NCBI GenBank assembly: GCA_016935665.1
Contig: JAFGQN010000071.1
Span: forward strand, 1-57,259
Direction: 5' to 3'
From: Deltaproteobacteria bacterium
GTDB lineage: Bacteria; Myxococcota_A; Polyangia; JAAYKL01
Length of the DNA stretch: 57,259 nucleotides
The notes under the pieces are model-generated. The model was not told where the DNA came from. It saw only the letters and a list, made by a program, of their open reading frames with translations, and made no database searches. This document shows, one piece after another, positions 7,134 to 17,909 of this stretch. A program made the position numbers and the translations under genes. How positions within the stretch are numbered: position 1 is the stretch's first letter; the number at the start of each line of letters is the position of its first letter.

Positions 7134-9476
7134 TTATCCGCCCCAGAATGCATCCAGCAACGCCTGCCATTCCATGGGGGTTTTGATACTGCGAATTTCC
7201 GGCCAGGGTTTTTCCAAAAGTATGGCGTATGAGCGTTGTGCGAAGCGTTCTCCGATGAACAGGATGACGCCTTTGTCTTTTGCATGGCGCAGGACGCGGC
7301 CGGCGGCCTGGATGACTTTGTTCATACCGGGGTATTGATAGGCGTATTGAAAGCCCATGCGGTCGGTCTGTTCAAAATGGGTGCGGATGAGTTCCTGTTC
7401 AAAAGACACCATGGGCAGCCCGGGACTGACCACCACGGTGCCAATGAGCTGGTTTCCGGGCAGGTCGATGCCTTCGCCAAACAAACCGCCCAATACGGCG
7501 AGACCCAATAGATGGCGCTGGCGTCTTTTGGTACGGAACTTTGCGAGAAACGCCTGTTTTTTTGCATCTGAGAGGTATGGCCGCTGAGGGAGTACGTCGA
7601 CTTTTTCATTTGCAAAATCAAGGGCGCTTTGCACCATGTCCAGATAGGCGAATGAAGGGAAAAACGCCAGATAGTTGCCGGGGTGCGACAGTACTGTGGT
7701 ACGGATAAAGCCAGCCACGTCTTTTAGGGTGCGCGTGCGGTCTTTATATCGGGTAGAGATGGCGACACTGCGGGCCACACAACGATTTTCCGGTGGAAAC
7801 GTCGATGAAAAAATAGCGCAGCGGTCGCGCTCATCTCCCCCAAGGATGCGGCGATAGTATTCGATGGGAGAGAGTGTGGCCGAAAAAAATACCGCCAGCG
7901 CGCCGCTTTTTTTAAGTACCTGTTTGAGCTTTGGCGCCGGATCCAGACAAAAATGGGTGAGTATTTCGCCGGTGCTCTCTTTGGCTGTAATGAGACGGTC
8001 GCCGTCGCCGCCATTCGCAACGGCCCGCACAAACGCCAGTGTATCGAAAAAGGTCGTTAAAAGATTCTCGGGAAGCGGCAAGGTGGCATCCTGGAGACAA
8101 GCGGACATGGCGTCGATAAATTGATCGAGGGCAACGGTTATGGCGTTTGACAATTCGTCTTTGACCATGCGTTTTTCGCCCAGGGGGACGTGTTGTCCAG
8201 CGGCCGAAATGGCCCCGTGCAATCGGTTGAGACATTTTTTTGGGAAGGCGTATTGTTTGGACAGCTCCTGTTCGGTGCGGCTGAGTTTGTGGGTGAACAG
8301 CGCGGCGGTGAACATTTGCCTGGCTCTGTCCGGCAGGTTGTGTGCTTCGTCGACCAATAGCATGCGCGGCGGAGATATGGGGGCGGTTAGCGTGAGCAGA
8401 GTGGCTCCCGGATCGAAAAAGTAATTGTAGTCGCCAACAATCAGGTCCACAAAAGGCGCCATGGCGCGGCACAGCCAGTATGCGCAGACGTGATGGGCGT
8501 TGGCCACGCGTTTTACGGTATCCGTGGATGTACTTTTCTGCTCAAAAAGGGCGTCCATGGCTCCGCGCACCCGATCAAAATGGCCTTTGGCCAGCGCGCA
8601 GTCATCGCCGCCGCACCGTGTGCCTTTGGCCATGATACACATGTCATCCCGCGCAACCAATGAAAGTATTTTAAGTTGGGCGCCTTTTTCGGCAATGATT
8701 TGCCCCGCGCCTTCAGCCGCTTCGCGTCCCACAGTGCGGGCGGTTAAAAATAGAATTTGAGAAATCGCGTCCTGGGCCAGGGCGCAAAGGGCGCCGTATA
8801 CAATTGCCATGGTTTTTCCGCTGCCGGTGGGCGCTTCGGCGAACAGGCGCTGGTGAGTGTGTGGGAGGTTGGTCACCGCCTTTGCCAGTGGCCCCTGACC
8901 TGACCTTTGTGTGGCAAAGGGAAAGGGGAGATTCTTTAGCGATTCGTTTCGCTGTTGCCGATAGGTCCACACCTTTGCCATCCAGTCCATGTAAAGGCCG
9001 GTAGTCTCCTGAAAGAACGCATCAAGCGATACTGCCGACAGGGTGTTGCTGAACGTTCGCAGCTGCTCGGTCTCCGGATTGTAATAGGTCACCCGAAGCT
9101 CAAATGATTCCCCGCCGCGCGCCTTTGCAAACATGTGTCCGTACAGTTTGACCTGCGCCCAGTGAACCGGGTTGTTGCCATCGATGAGCAGGGGGCTTTG
9201 CAGCGTGGTTTTTATCTCTTCGATGATGGGGGGATTGCAATGGTCACATACCAAATCCGCTCTGCCGCTCACCGCCAGGGTGATTTCGTATCTCGTCACC
9301 TGACGGCGAAAGGGCACTTCGCTTTGAAAATCTGTTCTCGCCTTTTGAAGCTGTCGGTGCGCCCGGGCCCCTTCCTGTGCGCCCGGACCATCCCGTCCCT
9401 GTTTGAGATCCCCCGCGCGCCACACAAACTCAGCGAGTTCCCCAACAGATATGGAATGGGATAATTGTTGTTCCAC
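7134..9476 (-). CDS. PD-(D/E)XK nuclease / XPD-DinG type helicase
   Basis: The first ~190 of 780 residues resemble a RecB/Cas4-type nuclease module: GRADLVCDHC (Asp), IIEEIKTT (E-x-K) and a Q-x3-Y motif (HWAQVKLYGHM). Then come Walker A APTGSGKT near residue 220, a Cys set (DDMCIMAKGTRC, GGDDC, HHVCAYWLC) fitting the Fe-S insert of XPD/DinG helicases, the DEAH box, and C-terminal motifs ending in AAGRVLRH. Superfamily 2 helicases of this kind unwind 5'-3'; a fused nuclease domain points to DNA repair or processing. The start codon is GTG (9474-9476). The upstream same-strand neighbour is the BspA-like gene, 139 bases away, so co-regulation is doubtful. The gene appears intact. Confidence 0.88.
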   Translation of the reverse strand: MEQQLSHSISVGELAEFVWRAGDLKQGRDGPGAQEGARAHRQLQKARTDFQSEVPFRRQVTRYEITLAVSGRADLVCDHCNPPIIEEIKTTLQSPLLIDGNNPVHWAQVKLYGHMFAKARGGESFELRVTYYNPETEQLRTFSNTLSAVSLDAFFQETTGLYMDWMAKVWTYRQQRNESLKNLPFPFATQRSGQGPLAKAVTNLPHTHQRLFAEAPTGSGKTMAIVYGALCALAQDAISQILFLTARTVGREAAEGAGQIIAEKGAQLKILSLVARDDMCIMAKGTRCGGDDCALAKGHFDRVRGAMDALFEQKSTSTDTVKRVANAHHVCAYWLCRAMAPFVDLIVGDYNYFFDPGATLLTLTAPISPPRMLLVDEAHNLPDRARQMFTAALFTHKLSRTEQELSKQYAFPKKCLNRLHGAISAAGQHVPLGEKRMVKDELSNAITVALDQFIDAMSACLQDATLPLPENLLTTFFDTLAFVRAVANGGDGDRLITAKESTGEILTHFCLDPAPKLKQVLKKSGALAVFFSATLSPIEYYRRILGGDERDRCAIFSSTFPPENRCVARSVAISTRYKDRTRTLKDVAGFIRTTVLSHPGNYLAFFPSFAYLDMVQSALDFANEKVDVLPQRPYLSDAKKQAFLAKFRTKRRQRHLLGLAVLGGLFGEGIDLPGNQLIGTVVVSPGLPMVSFEQELIRTHFEQTDRMGFQYAYQYPGMNKVIQAAGRVLRHAKDKGVILFIGERFAQRSYAILLEKPWPEIRSIKTPMEWQALLDAFWGG

Positions 9477-9615
9477 GTTACCACTCGTTTTTACCTATGG
9501 GTCCAGGTGTTGTGTTCGGTCGTCCTCCAACACGACCCTGGACAATTTAGGGACCTGCCGCATGAATATCAACCTCAATTGCGTTTTATCGCGACAGCAC
9601 CAAAATCGAAAAGGC

Positions 9616-11472
9616 TCAATCCGAAGATGCGGGTCCACCATCATTAATGGTCCAGTGGTGCACGCTGATGAGATGGGTGCGGGCGGCCTCGGCGGCGGCG
9701 TACGTGGCATTTCCTGCGTCAAAGACAACGTTGTCCTGCACGTCCTGGGCGGCAAATCCAGTGAGGATGCCGTCGTATACATCCGTATCCAGGGTGATGC
9801 CGGCAAAAATGTACTGGAGCGATGCGATATTGGAAATATCCAAATCACCAATATTCTGGTTGAACGATGTGGCCGATGCCAGAAGGGTTAAAAGACGGGT
9901 GGCGGATTCCAGTTGCCAGTTGCCGATGTCCTGGTTGAAGGACTGGGCACCTGAAAACATGGCGTTCAGCTGCTGCACATTGCGCATATCCCAGTTGCCA
10001 ATGTATTGGTTGAACGCGCTGGCGCCGGAGAACATGGTGGTCATATCGGTCACTTTTGATGTGGTCCAGCCGCCGATGTCCTGGTTGAAACGGATGGCGC
10101 CTGCAAACATACCGATCATGGATACCACATTGGCGGTATCCCAGCTGCCAATGTCCTGGTTGAAGGATTTGGCGCCGCCAAACATGGATATCATGGTGGT
10201 CACACCGCTGGTGACCCATTTGGAAAGGTCCTGGTTAAACGATGTGGCGCCGGCAAACATGGACTGCATGTTGTTAACACTGGACGTATCCCAGCTGCCA
10301 ATGGGTGAGTTGAATGCGGTCGCATTGGAGAACATGCTTTGCATGGTGGTCACATTGGATGTATTCCATTTGTCCAGGGATTCATCGAATTCGGTGGCGC
10401 CCGCAAACAGGGCGCTCATATCGGTAATTGTGGCGGTATCCCAGGCGTTTAGAGAATCCGGGGATGCCAGCTGCGCACAGTTGTAGAAACATCCATGCAG
10501 ACTGGTGGTTTGCGACAGGTTGGGCGTATCTTCCGCTGAAATCCAAAGGTCGCTGCAACCGGCAAACTGTCCCCACGTATCTCCCAGCGAGAGCGGCCCC
10601 CAGGTTTGAATTTCCAGCAGCTTTTGCGCATCGCCGAAATGGGCAGCCTGATTCACCGCCAAAGGCCCTGAAGGTTCCGGTACAGCAAACTGCCACCCTT
10701 CGATGATACCCTTAATCTGCAATGTGACCACGCCGGGGGCGTCATACGTGTGCGTGGCCGCCATGTCTGTGGCAGCAGTGATCACATCGGTGGCGCCATC
10801 TCCCCAGTCCACAGTAAAATCATATGTTCCGTTGTCGACCAGCGGCAATGAGATGCTGCCAATGCCAAAAATGCCCTCGATACTGTTGTCCCATAGAGAA
10901 ATGAACGTTTCGGTGTGAACAACGCCATCTGTATCTGTATCTTCTTCTGTGTCACTCCCTGTTTCAGAATCGGGTAGAGTGTCCGAATCGGGTAGAGTGT
11001 CAGAATCGGGTAGAGTGTCCGAATCTTCTACACTGTCCGAGTCCGGTACAGATTCAGAGTCAAATAAAGTGTCTGTGCTCAGTTGTGTGTCGCTATCCGG
11101 TACGGTTTTGCTGTCCAATACAGAATCGCTGTCTGTATTGTCACCAAAGATTTCTCCGGTACCTGTATCTTCCTGTGCAGGTGGATTTGTATCCGCACTG
11201 GTTGCCGAATCCGTCACAGAATCACTTTCTGTTTCGGGTGGGATGACTTCACTTTCACTGGAGGTGACGGAGTCTGTTTGCGTGTCTGACAATGAGTCGG
11301 TATCGCTGGAATTTACAATGGATATCAGTGTTGTATCCACTACGGCAGACCAGACGTCGTCATTTGGCTTTTTGGCGTCGGACGATTTTTTACACCCTGT
11401 CGTTCCTGCTGACGCGATGGCAAAAATGAAAAAATAGAAACACGTGCGAAAAGTTGTGTTCGTAAAGGGCAT
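9616..11472 (-). CDS. BspA-like (DUF285) surface lipoprotein
   Basis: The 618-residue protein starts at the ATG 11470-11472, which has GGAAGGA upstream, and has a lipoprotein signal ending TTGC. Residues ~40-190 are a Ser/Asp/Thr linker, partly made of exact TLPDSD repeats. A PKD-like stretch ([11 protein letters not shown]) follows. The rest is a run of ~24-residue DUF285 repeats ([21 protein letters not shown]), about nine copies. DUF285 repeats resemble BspA leucine-rich surface proteins of Mycoplasma, Bacteroides and treponemes and are thought to mediate binding; in this group they are probably cell-surface or matrix proteins. A lipid anchor, flexible stalk and binding head is the natural reading. 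The open frame extends upstream to 11541, but without a good ribosome-binding site. Confidence 0.87.
   Translation of the reverse strand: MPFTNTTFRTCFYFFIFAIASAGTTGCKKSSDAKKPNDDVWSAVVDTTLISIVNSSDTDSLSDTQTDSVTSSESEVIPPETESDSVTDSATSADTNPPAQEDTGTGEIFGDNTDSDSVLDSKTVPDSDTQLSTDTLFDSESVPDSDSVEDSDTLPDSDTLPDSDTLPDSETGSDTEEDTDTDGVVHTETFISLWDNSIEGIFGIGSISLPLVDNGTYDFTVDWGDGATDVITAATDMAATHTYDAPGVVTLQIKGIIEGWQFAVPEPSGPLAVNQAAHFGDAQKLLEIQTWGPLSLGDTWGQFAGCSDLWISAEDTPNLSQTTSLHGCFYNCAQLASPDSLNAWDTATITDMSALFAGATEFDESLDKWNTSNVTTMQSMFSNATAFNSPIGSWDTSSVNNMQSMFAGATSFNQDLSKWVTSGVTTMISMFGGAKSFNQDIGSWDTANVVSMIGMFAGAIRFNQDIGGWTTSKVTDMTTMFSGASAFNQYIGNWDMRNVQQLNAMFSGAQSFNQDIGNWQLESATRLLTLLASATSFNQNIGDLDISNIASLQYIFAGITLDTDVYDGILTGFAAQDVQDNVVFDAGNATYAAAEAARTHLISVHHWTINDGGPASSD
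10966..11025 (-). repeat. 18-bp tandem repeat encoding TLPDSD
   Basis: Three near-identical copies of agaatcgggtagagtgtc lie in tandem (10966-10983, 10984-11001, 11002-11019), differing only at the first base, with a partial fourth. They encode LPDSDT units in the stalk of the DUF285 lipoprotein. Such exact repeats can expand or contract, so the stalk length may vary between strains. Confidence 0.8.
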
Positions 11473-11755
11473 CCCATTTCCTTCCAGTATGTTGGGCAGC
11501 CGATTTTCAGCAAATGGCGGCTGCAGATAACCACAAAACACTCTGATTAATGTATTGAGGGCAGCTTAAATGATTCTGGAATTTTGATCTCTAAAAATGC
11601 CGCATTTCTATATGGCGAATGCGAAGTATAGGGAGCCGCGAATGGCGTCCACTGCTTTGCCGTCAGATGGAAATCAATCTGAGCATCGAAACCGCTCTGT
11701 CAAAAGTACCTGACGGCGCCGTTGAAAAGGCCAACTTTCTGTTTTATTGATTGGG

Positions 11756-12520
11756 TCAGTTGGGCGTATCGTTGCGGGTGGCGGTATAGTTGCGACCACA
11801 TCTGGGACATTCAACCTCGATGGTGTTCTGGTCGGCAAACAGTTCATTTTTTTGCACATCGGGCAGTTGGTCCACCATCTTGTAAATCATCTCTTCATCG
11901 CAGCGACATTCGTAGAATACCAAAAATTCCTGCAGTTGCTTCAGCTCGCCGTTGGCTTCCTTCTGGGTGAACAACTGAACCACCCTCTTATCGTCCATCT
12001 CCTCGAGCGCGGAGAAATCCGCGTTGGGCAGCGCCTGGACCAGTACACCCGTTTTGCCATGCACCGCAACGCGAGTCTGTGTCTGCACCACTTCGTTAAA
12101 GTACTGTTCGATGGTTTTTACCGGGCAGTCTGTTTTGGGTTCAAAATGGCTTTGCATCAGGGGACCATCATTTTTTTGCCGCTGCAGGTAAACTCTGTTC
12201 ATGTTGGGGTCTGCAGGTTTTTGACGCGTGCATATCATGCCTTCCGGTTCCATCCCCACGAAATACCCCTCATCTGAGCCGTTCAGCGTCAGTGTCCATC
12301 CCCAGGATTCCCTGTCGGATAAACTGGTGGCCGCCAGCGCGCAGACATTCAGCAGTCGCTGCTGTGTGTCGCCGTCTGCCGAGTTGATTCCGTGGCGTTG
12401 TTCGTAAAGATGTCGGCTAATCAGAATTTCGTCCACATTTCCTGTGATAACCAATACATTTCGGCCTTCGTCCAAATACTTCATGTATCTGGCCAGATGC
12501 AGTTTCATTTCCGTTGTCAT
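11756..12520 (-). CDS. Hsp33-like redox chaperone
   Basis: The 254-residue protein carries the Hsp33-type C-terminus: ECRCDEEMIYKMVDQL followed ~25 residues later by ECPRCGRNYT, i.e. C-x-C and C-x2-C as in the zinc/redox switch. The preceding region (TQTRVAVHGKTGVLVQALPNA) resembles the Hsp33 core. The first ~100 residues are divergent and the protein is shorter than the usual ~290. Hsp33 is activated by oxidation with zinc release and then holds unfolding proteins in the cytoplasm. It follows the zinc-ribbon/TPR gene by 11 bases on the same strand, so the two are very likely one transcript. A separate Hsp33-like paralogue family is possible. Confidence 0.72.
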   Translation of the reverse strand: MTTEMKLHLARYMKYLDEGRNVLVITGNVDEILISRHLYEQRHGINSADGDTQQRLLNVCALAATSLSDRESWGWTLTLNGSDEGYFVGMEPEGMICTRQKPADPNMNRVYLQRQKNDGPLMQSHFEPKTDCPVKTIEQYFNEVVQTQTRVAVHGKTGVLVQALPNADFSALEEMDDKRVVQLFTQKEANGELKQLQEFLVFYECRCDEEMIYKMVDQLPDVQKNELFADQNTIEVECPRCGRNYTATRNDTPN

Positions 12521-12531
12521 AATCGCTTCCT

Positions 12532-15500
12532 CTAATACAGCAGGTCATCCAATGCTGCTTTTACTTCAGCGCGGTCGATAGCATCTTCCGGGGCAATTTC
12601 CAAATATTTCCTGAAAGAAGCGATGGCGCCTTTGCTGTTTCCGATGGATTTTTGGGATATCCCCAGGTAGTAGTAGGCGTCCGTGAGCCAATAGGGCTTG
12701 TTATTCTGGGTTTGTGCAAGTTTTACAGCCTCTTCCAGAGGCCCTATGCCGCCTTTGTTCCCTTTGGTCTGCAGCCATGTTTTCCCGAGCCGGTAGAAAC
12801 CCTCTGGATTTTTCGGGAAGGCTTTGGTCGCTTTTTGATAGTTGGCCGCGGCGGATTTTAAATCCGCAATTTCCTCGTATGCCTGACCTGTAAAGATGTA
12901 TGCGTCCTCTATTTGTGGGTTGAGTTCCAACGCTTTGGCAAAATTATCGATGGCCGTTTGAATAGAGCCCGAGCGCAATTTCAATTCGCCCATTCTCAGG
13001 TAGGTTTCCGCCATTTTTGGATCCAGCTCAAGGGCTTTGGTGTATTGCTGAATGGCTTTACCTATATCGTTCAGCCTGAAAAGCGCTGCACCGTAGCGGA
13101 CAAAATAGATGGGATTGGCGGTATCCAGCTCTGTGGCTTTTTTCAGATATGGAATGGCATCCGCACTGCTGTCTTCAAGGCGAAATACTTCCCCCATGTA
13201 AAAATTTCCGTCCGGAGATTCGGGATTTTCATTGAGTACGTCCACCAGAAGCTCTTTGGCGCGGTCCAGATTGTTTTGATAAATGGAAGCCGCAGCCACT
13301 CTGGTTTTTGCGGAAAGATCATCGGGGTTTCGCTTCAATGCGTCTTCGTATCGTTTGAGTGCGTCGTCAATTTTTCCCGACAGTTCCAATACATAACCCT
13401 GTTCCACAGATAGCCCCGGAAAATTGGGATCGATTCGAAACACCTCATCCAATGCGTTTTGCGCATCCTGAAGCTCCTCCATTTTTCGATACATCTGAGC
13501 CATTTTAAAATGGACTATGGGGTTGTCCGGTTCAATTTCAAGTGCCTCATTCAGATTGACAATGGCCGATGCATAGTCTTCGTTTTCGGCATGACCATCT
13601 GCCAGTGTCAATTTGATAAGGGCCGATCCTGGGACCGCTTTGGCAGCATCGTCCAGCGTTTTCATGGCTTCTTCTTTGCGGTTTGTTTCGGCGTAAATCG
13701 AGGCAAGGGCCACATATGCCTCAATATAATCCGGGTTAAGTTCGATGGCTTTTTTGTAAGATGCCATCGCCGATTCGTATTGTTTCACATTTTGCGCAAT
13801 CGCACCGGAGAGATAGTGCGCTTTTTCATTGCCGGGGTGTTTTTGAACAATGGGTTCAATTGTGACACGAGCCTCGCTGGCTTTATTCTGACGAATCAGG
13901 GTTTCGGCAACGCCCAGTTGTGCATCAATGTTTTCAGGTTCCAATTGAAGTGCGCGCTTAAAGGCAGTTACAGCGCCCGGCAAATCGCTGCTCATTAACG
14001 CGATGCTCCCCTGTCCGGTCTGTGCCAGGGCATCATCCGGGTTGAGTTTGGTGGCTTTGGCGAATTCTTTTTTGGCGTCTTCCGTTTTCCGCAGCTGCAA
14101 AAGCATTTGCCCCATGATGGCATGAACAGACGCCTTTTGCGCCATGCTGGCGCGTGTGTCATCCGCTTCATTGACCGGGTTGAGCAATTCGGTCACTTTC
14201 GGAGTGTCTTTTTCCTTTTGCGCAACCAGAATTCTGGCCATCAGCAACCGGGCATCAAAGTGTTCCGGGGCCGTTTGAATCAACGCATCAAGCGTGGAGC
14301 GGGCGAGATCAGTGTTGTTGAGTCGTGCTGCGGCCAGTGCAGTTAAATACTCAAATCTCGGTGTGGCTCTTTTCCGGATACCTTTGCGCGCGCTGTCGAG
14401 TGCCCCCTGTGGATTATTGCTTTTCAGGTATGCCATGACCAGCAGCGCTGATTCGTTCGAAGAAAGAGTGGGCTTATTCGAGAGCGCATCGATGACACTT
14501 TTGGATTTTTCAGTCAGAATGAGCCTTGAGTAGCGAGCGATGGGCGCGTATTGCGATTCAGATTGCTCCAGATTAATGTTTTTCAAAAGCGAGAGCGCCG
14601 ATTTTTCATGGTCACTGGAAATGCCAAAGCGCAATTGATACCAATCGTTCAGGTATACGCCAATAATTCGTAAATCCTCGTTTTGCTGCAATTCATTGCG
14701 TTTGATTTCAAGTTCGTGAATCGCGTTTGCAATGCTGTGATATGTATCTTTGTCCACAGACTTCATGGCGCCATCAAATGCGCTGCGAACGACTTCGTCC
14801 GTTGTGGCGCTGGGCAGCAGACTCACCAGGTAGTTCACGCCAAAAAGCCCCAATGGTGTAAAATGAAGTCCCGCGCCACCCGCCGCCAACGCGAGCAGCA
14901 GCAGCATAATAATGATTTTGGTTCGGCGGGTCTGGCGTTCGTATTTTCTGCGCCCCTCAAACGCGGCTTTCTTTTTGGACTGTGCGGAGGATGCCTGAAC
15001 ATCACTTTGGTTGTTCAATGGGGTAGCGGAAAAGCCGCCAAATGCGCTGTCATCCAGTGTCCCTCTCACAGCGGGCATGTCATCCAAATCCAATGAATCC
15101 GTGCTGCGACGAGATGGACGCGGACTGGCATCTTTCTCTTCGTCCTGTACCGGAAAGGCATCAAATTCATCCGGTTCCTCGCCGGAGTCTTCCCCAAAAT
15201 CCAGCTGGCCAAAATCGATGGAGCCTGCAGCGGCACTGACAGAGGGCCGTCCTGTCATCGGGTGAGTGCCAGTGATATCTCCCTGCAAATCGATATTCCC
15301 GAAGTCCTCCAGTCCTCCTCCCTCAGCCGGGAATCCGAAGACATCTTCGGATGAATCTCGTGCATCCGGCACTTCGCTGGTGAGATCTGCAGGGGAGGGA
15401 ATTTCGAAATCATCGGGATCTATGGAAGGCAGCGATGCTCCTGAATGTCGCGGCGCGATACTGCCGCCGGCGCCGGTGGTGGTTTTCGTGGCAGACTGCG

Positions 15501-16443
15501 CCAGAGGGGGGGCGACGGGTTGCCTGAATACGTCGATGCTCTCCTCGATGTCCCCTTCTTCAAGCAGATTGTCGGTGGACGGTGGCAAATCAAAGTCACC
15601 GGTATCCAGCACGGGGCGACCCGAAAAGTTGGAGGCAACAGGGTTTTTGCCAGGGGGCATTGCGATGCTTTCGGATTCCTCCAATTCGTCATCGTCCAGT
15701 TCAATGCCGATATCGCCAAAGTCATCCAGGGGCTCCCGGGTCGCAACGTCTTCCAGGGGCTCGTCGGTTGAAAGGGCAAACCGGTCTCTCTCGGGTGAAA
15801 TTGCAATCGGTTCCGGCAAATCTGAAAAATCGCTGAGCGCCGGCAAATCTGAAAATTCACTGAGCGCCGGCAAATCGGAAACGCCTCTAACGGCCGGCAA
15901 ATCGATGTCCGTACGCGGTGCGGGTAAATCAGATATGCGCTGTGTGGTTGGCAAATCCACCAGAACAGCAGGAGTCGGTAAATCGACAACGTCCCGTGGA
16001 ACCGGTAAATCCACCGGGTCGGCCGGTGCAGGCAAATCGGTTATTCCGTGTTTCAGCGCGGGCAGGGACGCTTCATCCGACGATGTTAAGGAACTGCTCC
16101 GTAAATTCTGTGCGGGTGCACCTGTTTTTCTGTCAGCAAACGGGTCGCCCCAAAGATCGCTGGCCGTATTACGAGGCGCCATATCCGTTTCAGCAAACGG
16201 GTCGTCAATTTCTGCGGGAGATTTTGGGGGCGCCGAGGGGCGTCCCAGCACTGGAGGCATGCTGGGTGAACTGCTCCTGTAAGCGGTTGTGTTTGCGTCG
16301 GCAGGTGTCTCCGGCGCGACACCCTCTTTAGTTATGCGAAAAGATGTGCGACATTTGGGGCAACGCATTTTCTGGCCCCCGGCAGGTATTCTGCGCTCAT
16401 CCAGTTTGTATTCAAAATCGCAGCCCGGACAATTAATATTCAT
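12532..16443 (-). CDS. MJ0042 zinc-ribbon / transmembrane / TPR protein
   Basis: The 1303-residue protein starts with an MJ0042-type zinc ribbon (CPGCDFEYKLDERRIPAGGQ, then CPKCRTSFRI). Next is a long acidic disordered region with eight 9-residue DLP repeats and further Asp/Glu-rich segments. A basic stretch precedes one membrane helix near residue 520 (IIIMLLLLALAAGGAG). The remaining ~750 residues are TPRs (e.g. ALELDPKMAETYLRMGELKL), about 18 units. Topology: cytoplasmic ribbon and linker, periplasmic TPR array. Proteins of this layout are common in Myxococcota as scaffolds for envelope or motility assemblies, but the partner is unknown. A GGGAG ribosome-binding site precedes the ATG. It is co-oriented with the Hsp33-like gene 11 bases downstream, which suggests linked redox or zinc physiology. 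Confidence 0.88.
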   Translation of the reverse strand: MNINCPGCDFEYKLDERRIPAGGQKMRCPKCRTSFRITKEGVAPETPADANTTAYRSSSPSMPPVLGRPSAPPKSPAEIDDPFAETDMAPRNTASDLWGDPFADRKTGAPAQNLRSSSLTSSDEASLPALKHGITDLPAPADPVDLPVPRDVVDLPTPAVLVDLPTTQRISDLPAPRTDIDLPAVRGVSDLPALSEFSDLPALSDFSDLPEPIAISPERDRFALSTDEPLEDVATREPLDDFGDIGIELDDDELEESESIAMPPGKNPVASNFSGRPVLDTGDFDLPPSTDNLLEEGDIEESIDVFRQPVAPPLAQSATKTTTGAGGSIAPRHSGASLPSIDPDDFEIPSPADLTSEVPDARDSSEDVFGFPAEGGGLEDFGNIDLQGDITGTHPMTGRPSVSAAAGSIDFGQLDFGEDSGEEPDEFDAFPVQDEEKDASPRPSRRSTDSLDLDDMPAVRGTLDDSAFGGFSATPLNNQSDVQASSAQSKKKAAFEGRRKYERQTRRTKIIIMLLLLALAAGGAGLHFTPLGLFGVNYLVSLLPSATTDEVVRSAFDGAMKSVDKDTYHSIANAIHELEIKRNELQQNEDLRIIGVYLNDWYQLRFGISSDHEKSALSLLKNINLEQSESQYAPIARYSRLILTEKSKSVIDALSNKPTLSSNESALLVMAYLKSNNPQGALDSARKGIRKRATPRFEYLTALAAARLNNTDLARSTLDALIQTAPEHFDARLLMARILVAQKEKDTPKVTELLNPVNEADDTRASMAQKASVHAIMGQMLLQLRKTEDAKKEFAKATKLNPDDALAQTGQGSIALMSSDLPGAVTAFKRALQLEPENIDAQLGVAETLIRQNKASEARVTIEPIVQKHPGNEKAHYLSGAIAQNVKQYESAMASYKKAIELNPDYIEAYVALASIYAETNRKEEAMKTLDDAAKAVPGSALIKLTLADGHAENEDYASAIVNLNEALEIEPDNPIVHFKMAQMYRKMEELQDAQNALDEVFRIDPNFPGLSVEQGYVLELSGKIDDALKRYEDALKRNPDDLSAKTRVAAASIYQNNLDRAKELLVDVLNENPESPDGNFYMGEVFRLEDSSADAIPYLKKATELDTANPIYFVRYGAALFRLNDIGKAIQQYTKALELDPKMAETYLRMGELKLRSGSIQTAIDNFAKALELNPQIEDAYIFTGQAYEEIADLKSAAANYQKATKAFPKNPEGFYRLGKTWLQTKGNKGGIGPLEEAVKLAQTQNNKPYWLTDAYYYLGISQKSIGNSKGAIASFRKYLEIAPEDAIDRAEVKAALDDLLY
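15814..16040 (-). repeat. 27-bp-period repeat encoding DLP nonapeptides
   Basis: Eight consecutive units of nine residues begin with Asp-Leu-Pro (DLPAPADPV, DLPVPRDVV, DLPTPAVLV, DLPTTQRIS, DLPAPRTDI, DLPAVRGVS, DLPALSEFS, DLPALSDFS). At DNA level the shared core is gg(c/t)aaatc every 27 bases. The two units nearest the 3' side are nearly identical, so expansion looks recent there. Confidence 0.8.
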
Positions 16444-16658
16444 GTGGTCTCCCTTGATACTTCAGCTCGTCATTTCAAATTGAATTTTACGACGTTCACA
16501 GTATACGTGCAAAGAAAAGTCAATGTAATAATATAATTGCGCGATACAGCCCCTTGATGACGATGGAAAAGCACATCCTGAATTTTTGTATCAGTTGCGG
16601 CGGTGTTTCAGCCCGTTGATGGGAGTCTCCCTGATGATGGAGGCGGGGATGGTGTGTC

Positions 16659-17819
16659 CTACAGCAGAGCGGCCTTCAGTTCCTGGGCGCGATCTGTTTT
16701 TTCCCAGGTGAATCGTTTTCCTTTGCGACCAAAGTGACCGTATGCAGCGGTTTCAATATATCCAGGAGTCAGCAGATCCAGCTGTTCAATGATAGCGGCC
16801 GGACGCATATCGAAGTTTTTCATCACGTATTCAGAGATGATGGCTTCTTCCACTTTTCCGGTTCCAAAAGTTTGTACCAGCACTGAAACCGGCTGCGCCA
16901 CACCGATGGCATATGCCAACTGAACCTGGCATCTGGTCGCCAATTTTGCAGCCACGATATTTTTGGCCACGTACCGGGCATAATATGCCGCCGAACGATC
17001 TACTTTGGAGGGGTCCTTTCCAGAGAATGCACCGCCACCATGGGCACCCATGCCGCCATATGTGTCCACGATAATTTTCCGGCCGGTGACACCGGCATCC
17101 GCGTAGGGGCCGCCATAAACAAACCGCCCCGTCGGATTCACAAATATTTTTGTTTTATTTGTCATCAGCTTCGCTGGAATAGTGGACATAATCAGTTCAT
17201 CTTTAATCCATTTGCTCAATTTTTTGTGAGACACGTTCTCCGCGTGCTGTGTTGATACAACAACAGTTTCCACAGCGACCGGTTTTCCATCCACATATTT
17301 GCAGGTCACCTGTGATTTGCTGTCCGGACGCAGAAAATCCACCGCGCCTTTCTTGCGCAATGTTGCCAGATTTTTCATCAGTTTGTTCGCAAGCAAAATG
17401 GGCAGAGGCATCAACTCTTTTGTTTCGTCGCAGGCGTAACCGAACATCATTCCCTGGTCTCCGGCGCCCTGGTCCTTAAACAAACCTTCGCCGGAAGTGA
17501 CGCCCTGAGAAATGTCGGGAGACTGTTTTTCAATGGCGGTCAGCACTGCACATGTATCAGCGTCGAAACCGTGGGAAGAATGATTGTATCCAATTTCACG
17601 AATTGTGTCGCGAACGATTTTGGGCATGTCCACCCATGTGTTGGTAGTGATTTCGCCGGCAATCACAGCCATGCCGGTTTTCACCAGGGTTTCGACAGCC
17701 ACGCGGGAAGAAGGGTCATCCTTCAGGCAGGCATCGAGAATGGCGTCTGAAATCTGATCGCATACTTTATCCGGATGCCCTTCGGACACGGACTCTGAGG
17801 TAAAAAGGTATTCATTCAT
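16659..17819 (-). CDS. metK: S-adenosylmethionine synthetase
   Basis: The 386-residue enzyme makes SAM from methionine and ATP in the cytosol. Signature motifs are present: [20 protein letters not shown] at the N-terminus, [12 protein letters not shown] in the middle, and [13 protein letters not shown] with [20 protein letters not shown]. The length matches the family (~385-395). The GGAGG ribosome-binding site lies before the ATG at 17817-17819, and a consensus-like promoter is upstream at 17910-17938. Nothing unusual is seen. The 84-base leader shows only a short CGTAA/TTACG palindrome near the ribosome-binding site and no SAM riboswitch that I recognise. Confidence 0.97.
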   Translation of the reverse strand: MNEYLFTSESVSEGHPDKVCDQISDAILDACLKDDPSSRVAVETLVKTGMAVIAGEITTNTWVDMPKIVRDTIREIGYNHSSHGFDADTCAVLTAIEKQSPDISQGVTSGEGLFKDQGAGDQGMMFGYACDETKELMPLPILLANKLMKNLATLRKKGAVDFLRPDSKSQVTCKYVDGKPVAVETVVVSTQHAENVSHKKLSKWIKDELIMSTIPAKLMTNKTKIFVNPTGRFVYGGPYADAGVTGRKIIVDTYGGMGAHGGGAFSGKDPSKVDRSAAYYARYVAKNIVAAKLATRCQVQLAYAIGVAQPVSVLVQTFGTGKVEEAIISEYVMKNFDMRPAAIIEQLDLLTPGYIETAAYGHFGRKGKRFTWEKTDRAQELKAALL

Positions 17820-17909
17820 TTGCTTGGTTTCCTCCGTAATTTTACGTATGGTAGATTTAATTCCCCGGTTTTGGTGAACTCGAAAGAATATATTGATTTC
17901 GCGTGTTAC

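Noticed and set aside
9647-10486. Long plus-strand open frame (279 codons) with regular repeats
   Set aside because: It is the antisense shadow of the DUF285 repeats, which impose the same period on the opposite strand.
15266-16282. Plus-strand open frame of 338 codons rich in Ser/Gly/Lys
   Set aside because: It is the antisense of the Asp/Leu/Pro-rich linker of the zinc-ribbon/TPR protein and has no domain character.
17820-17905. SAM riboswitch in the metK leader
   Set aside because: The leader is only about 85 bases and shows just one short CGTAA/TTACG palindrome, with no multi-stem junction like SAM-I to SAM-VI.
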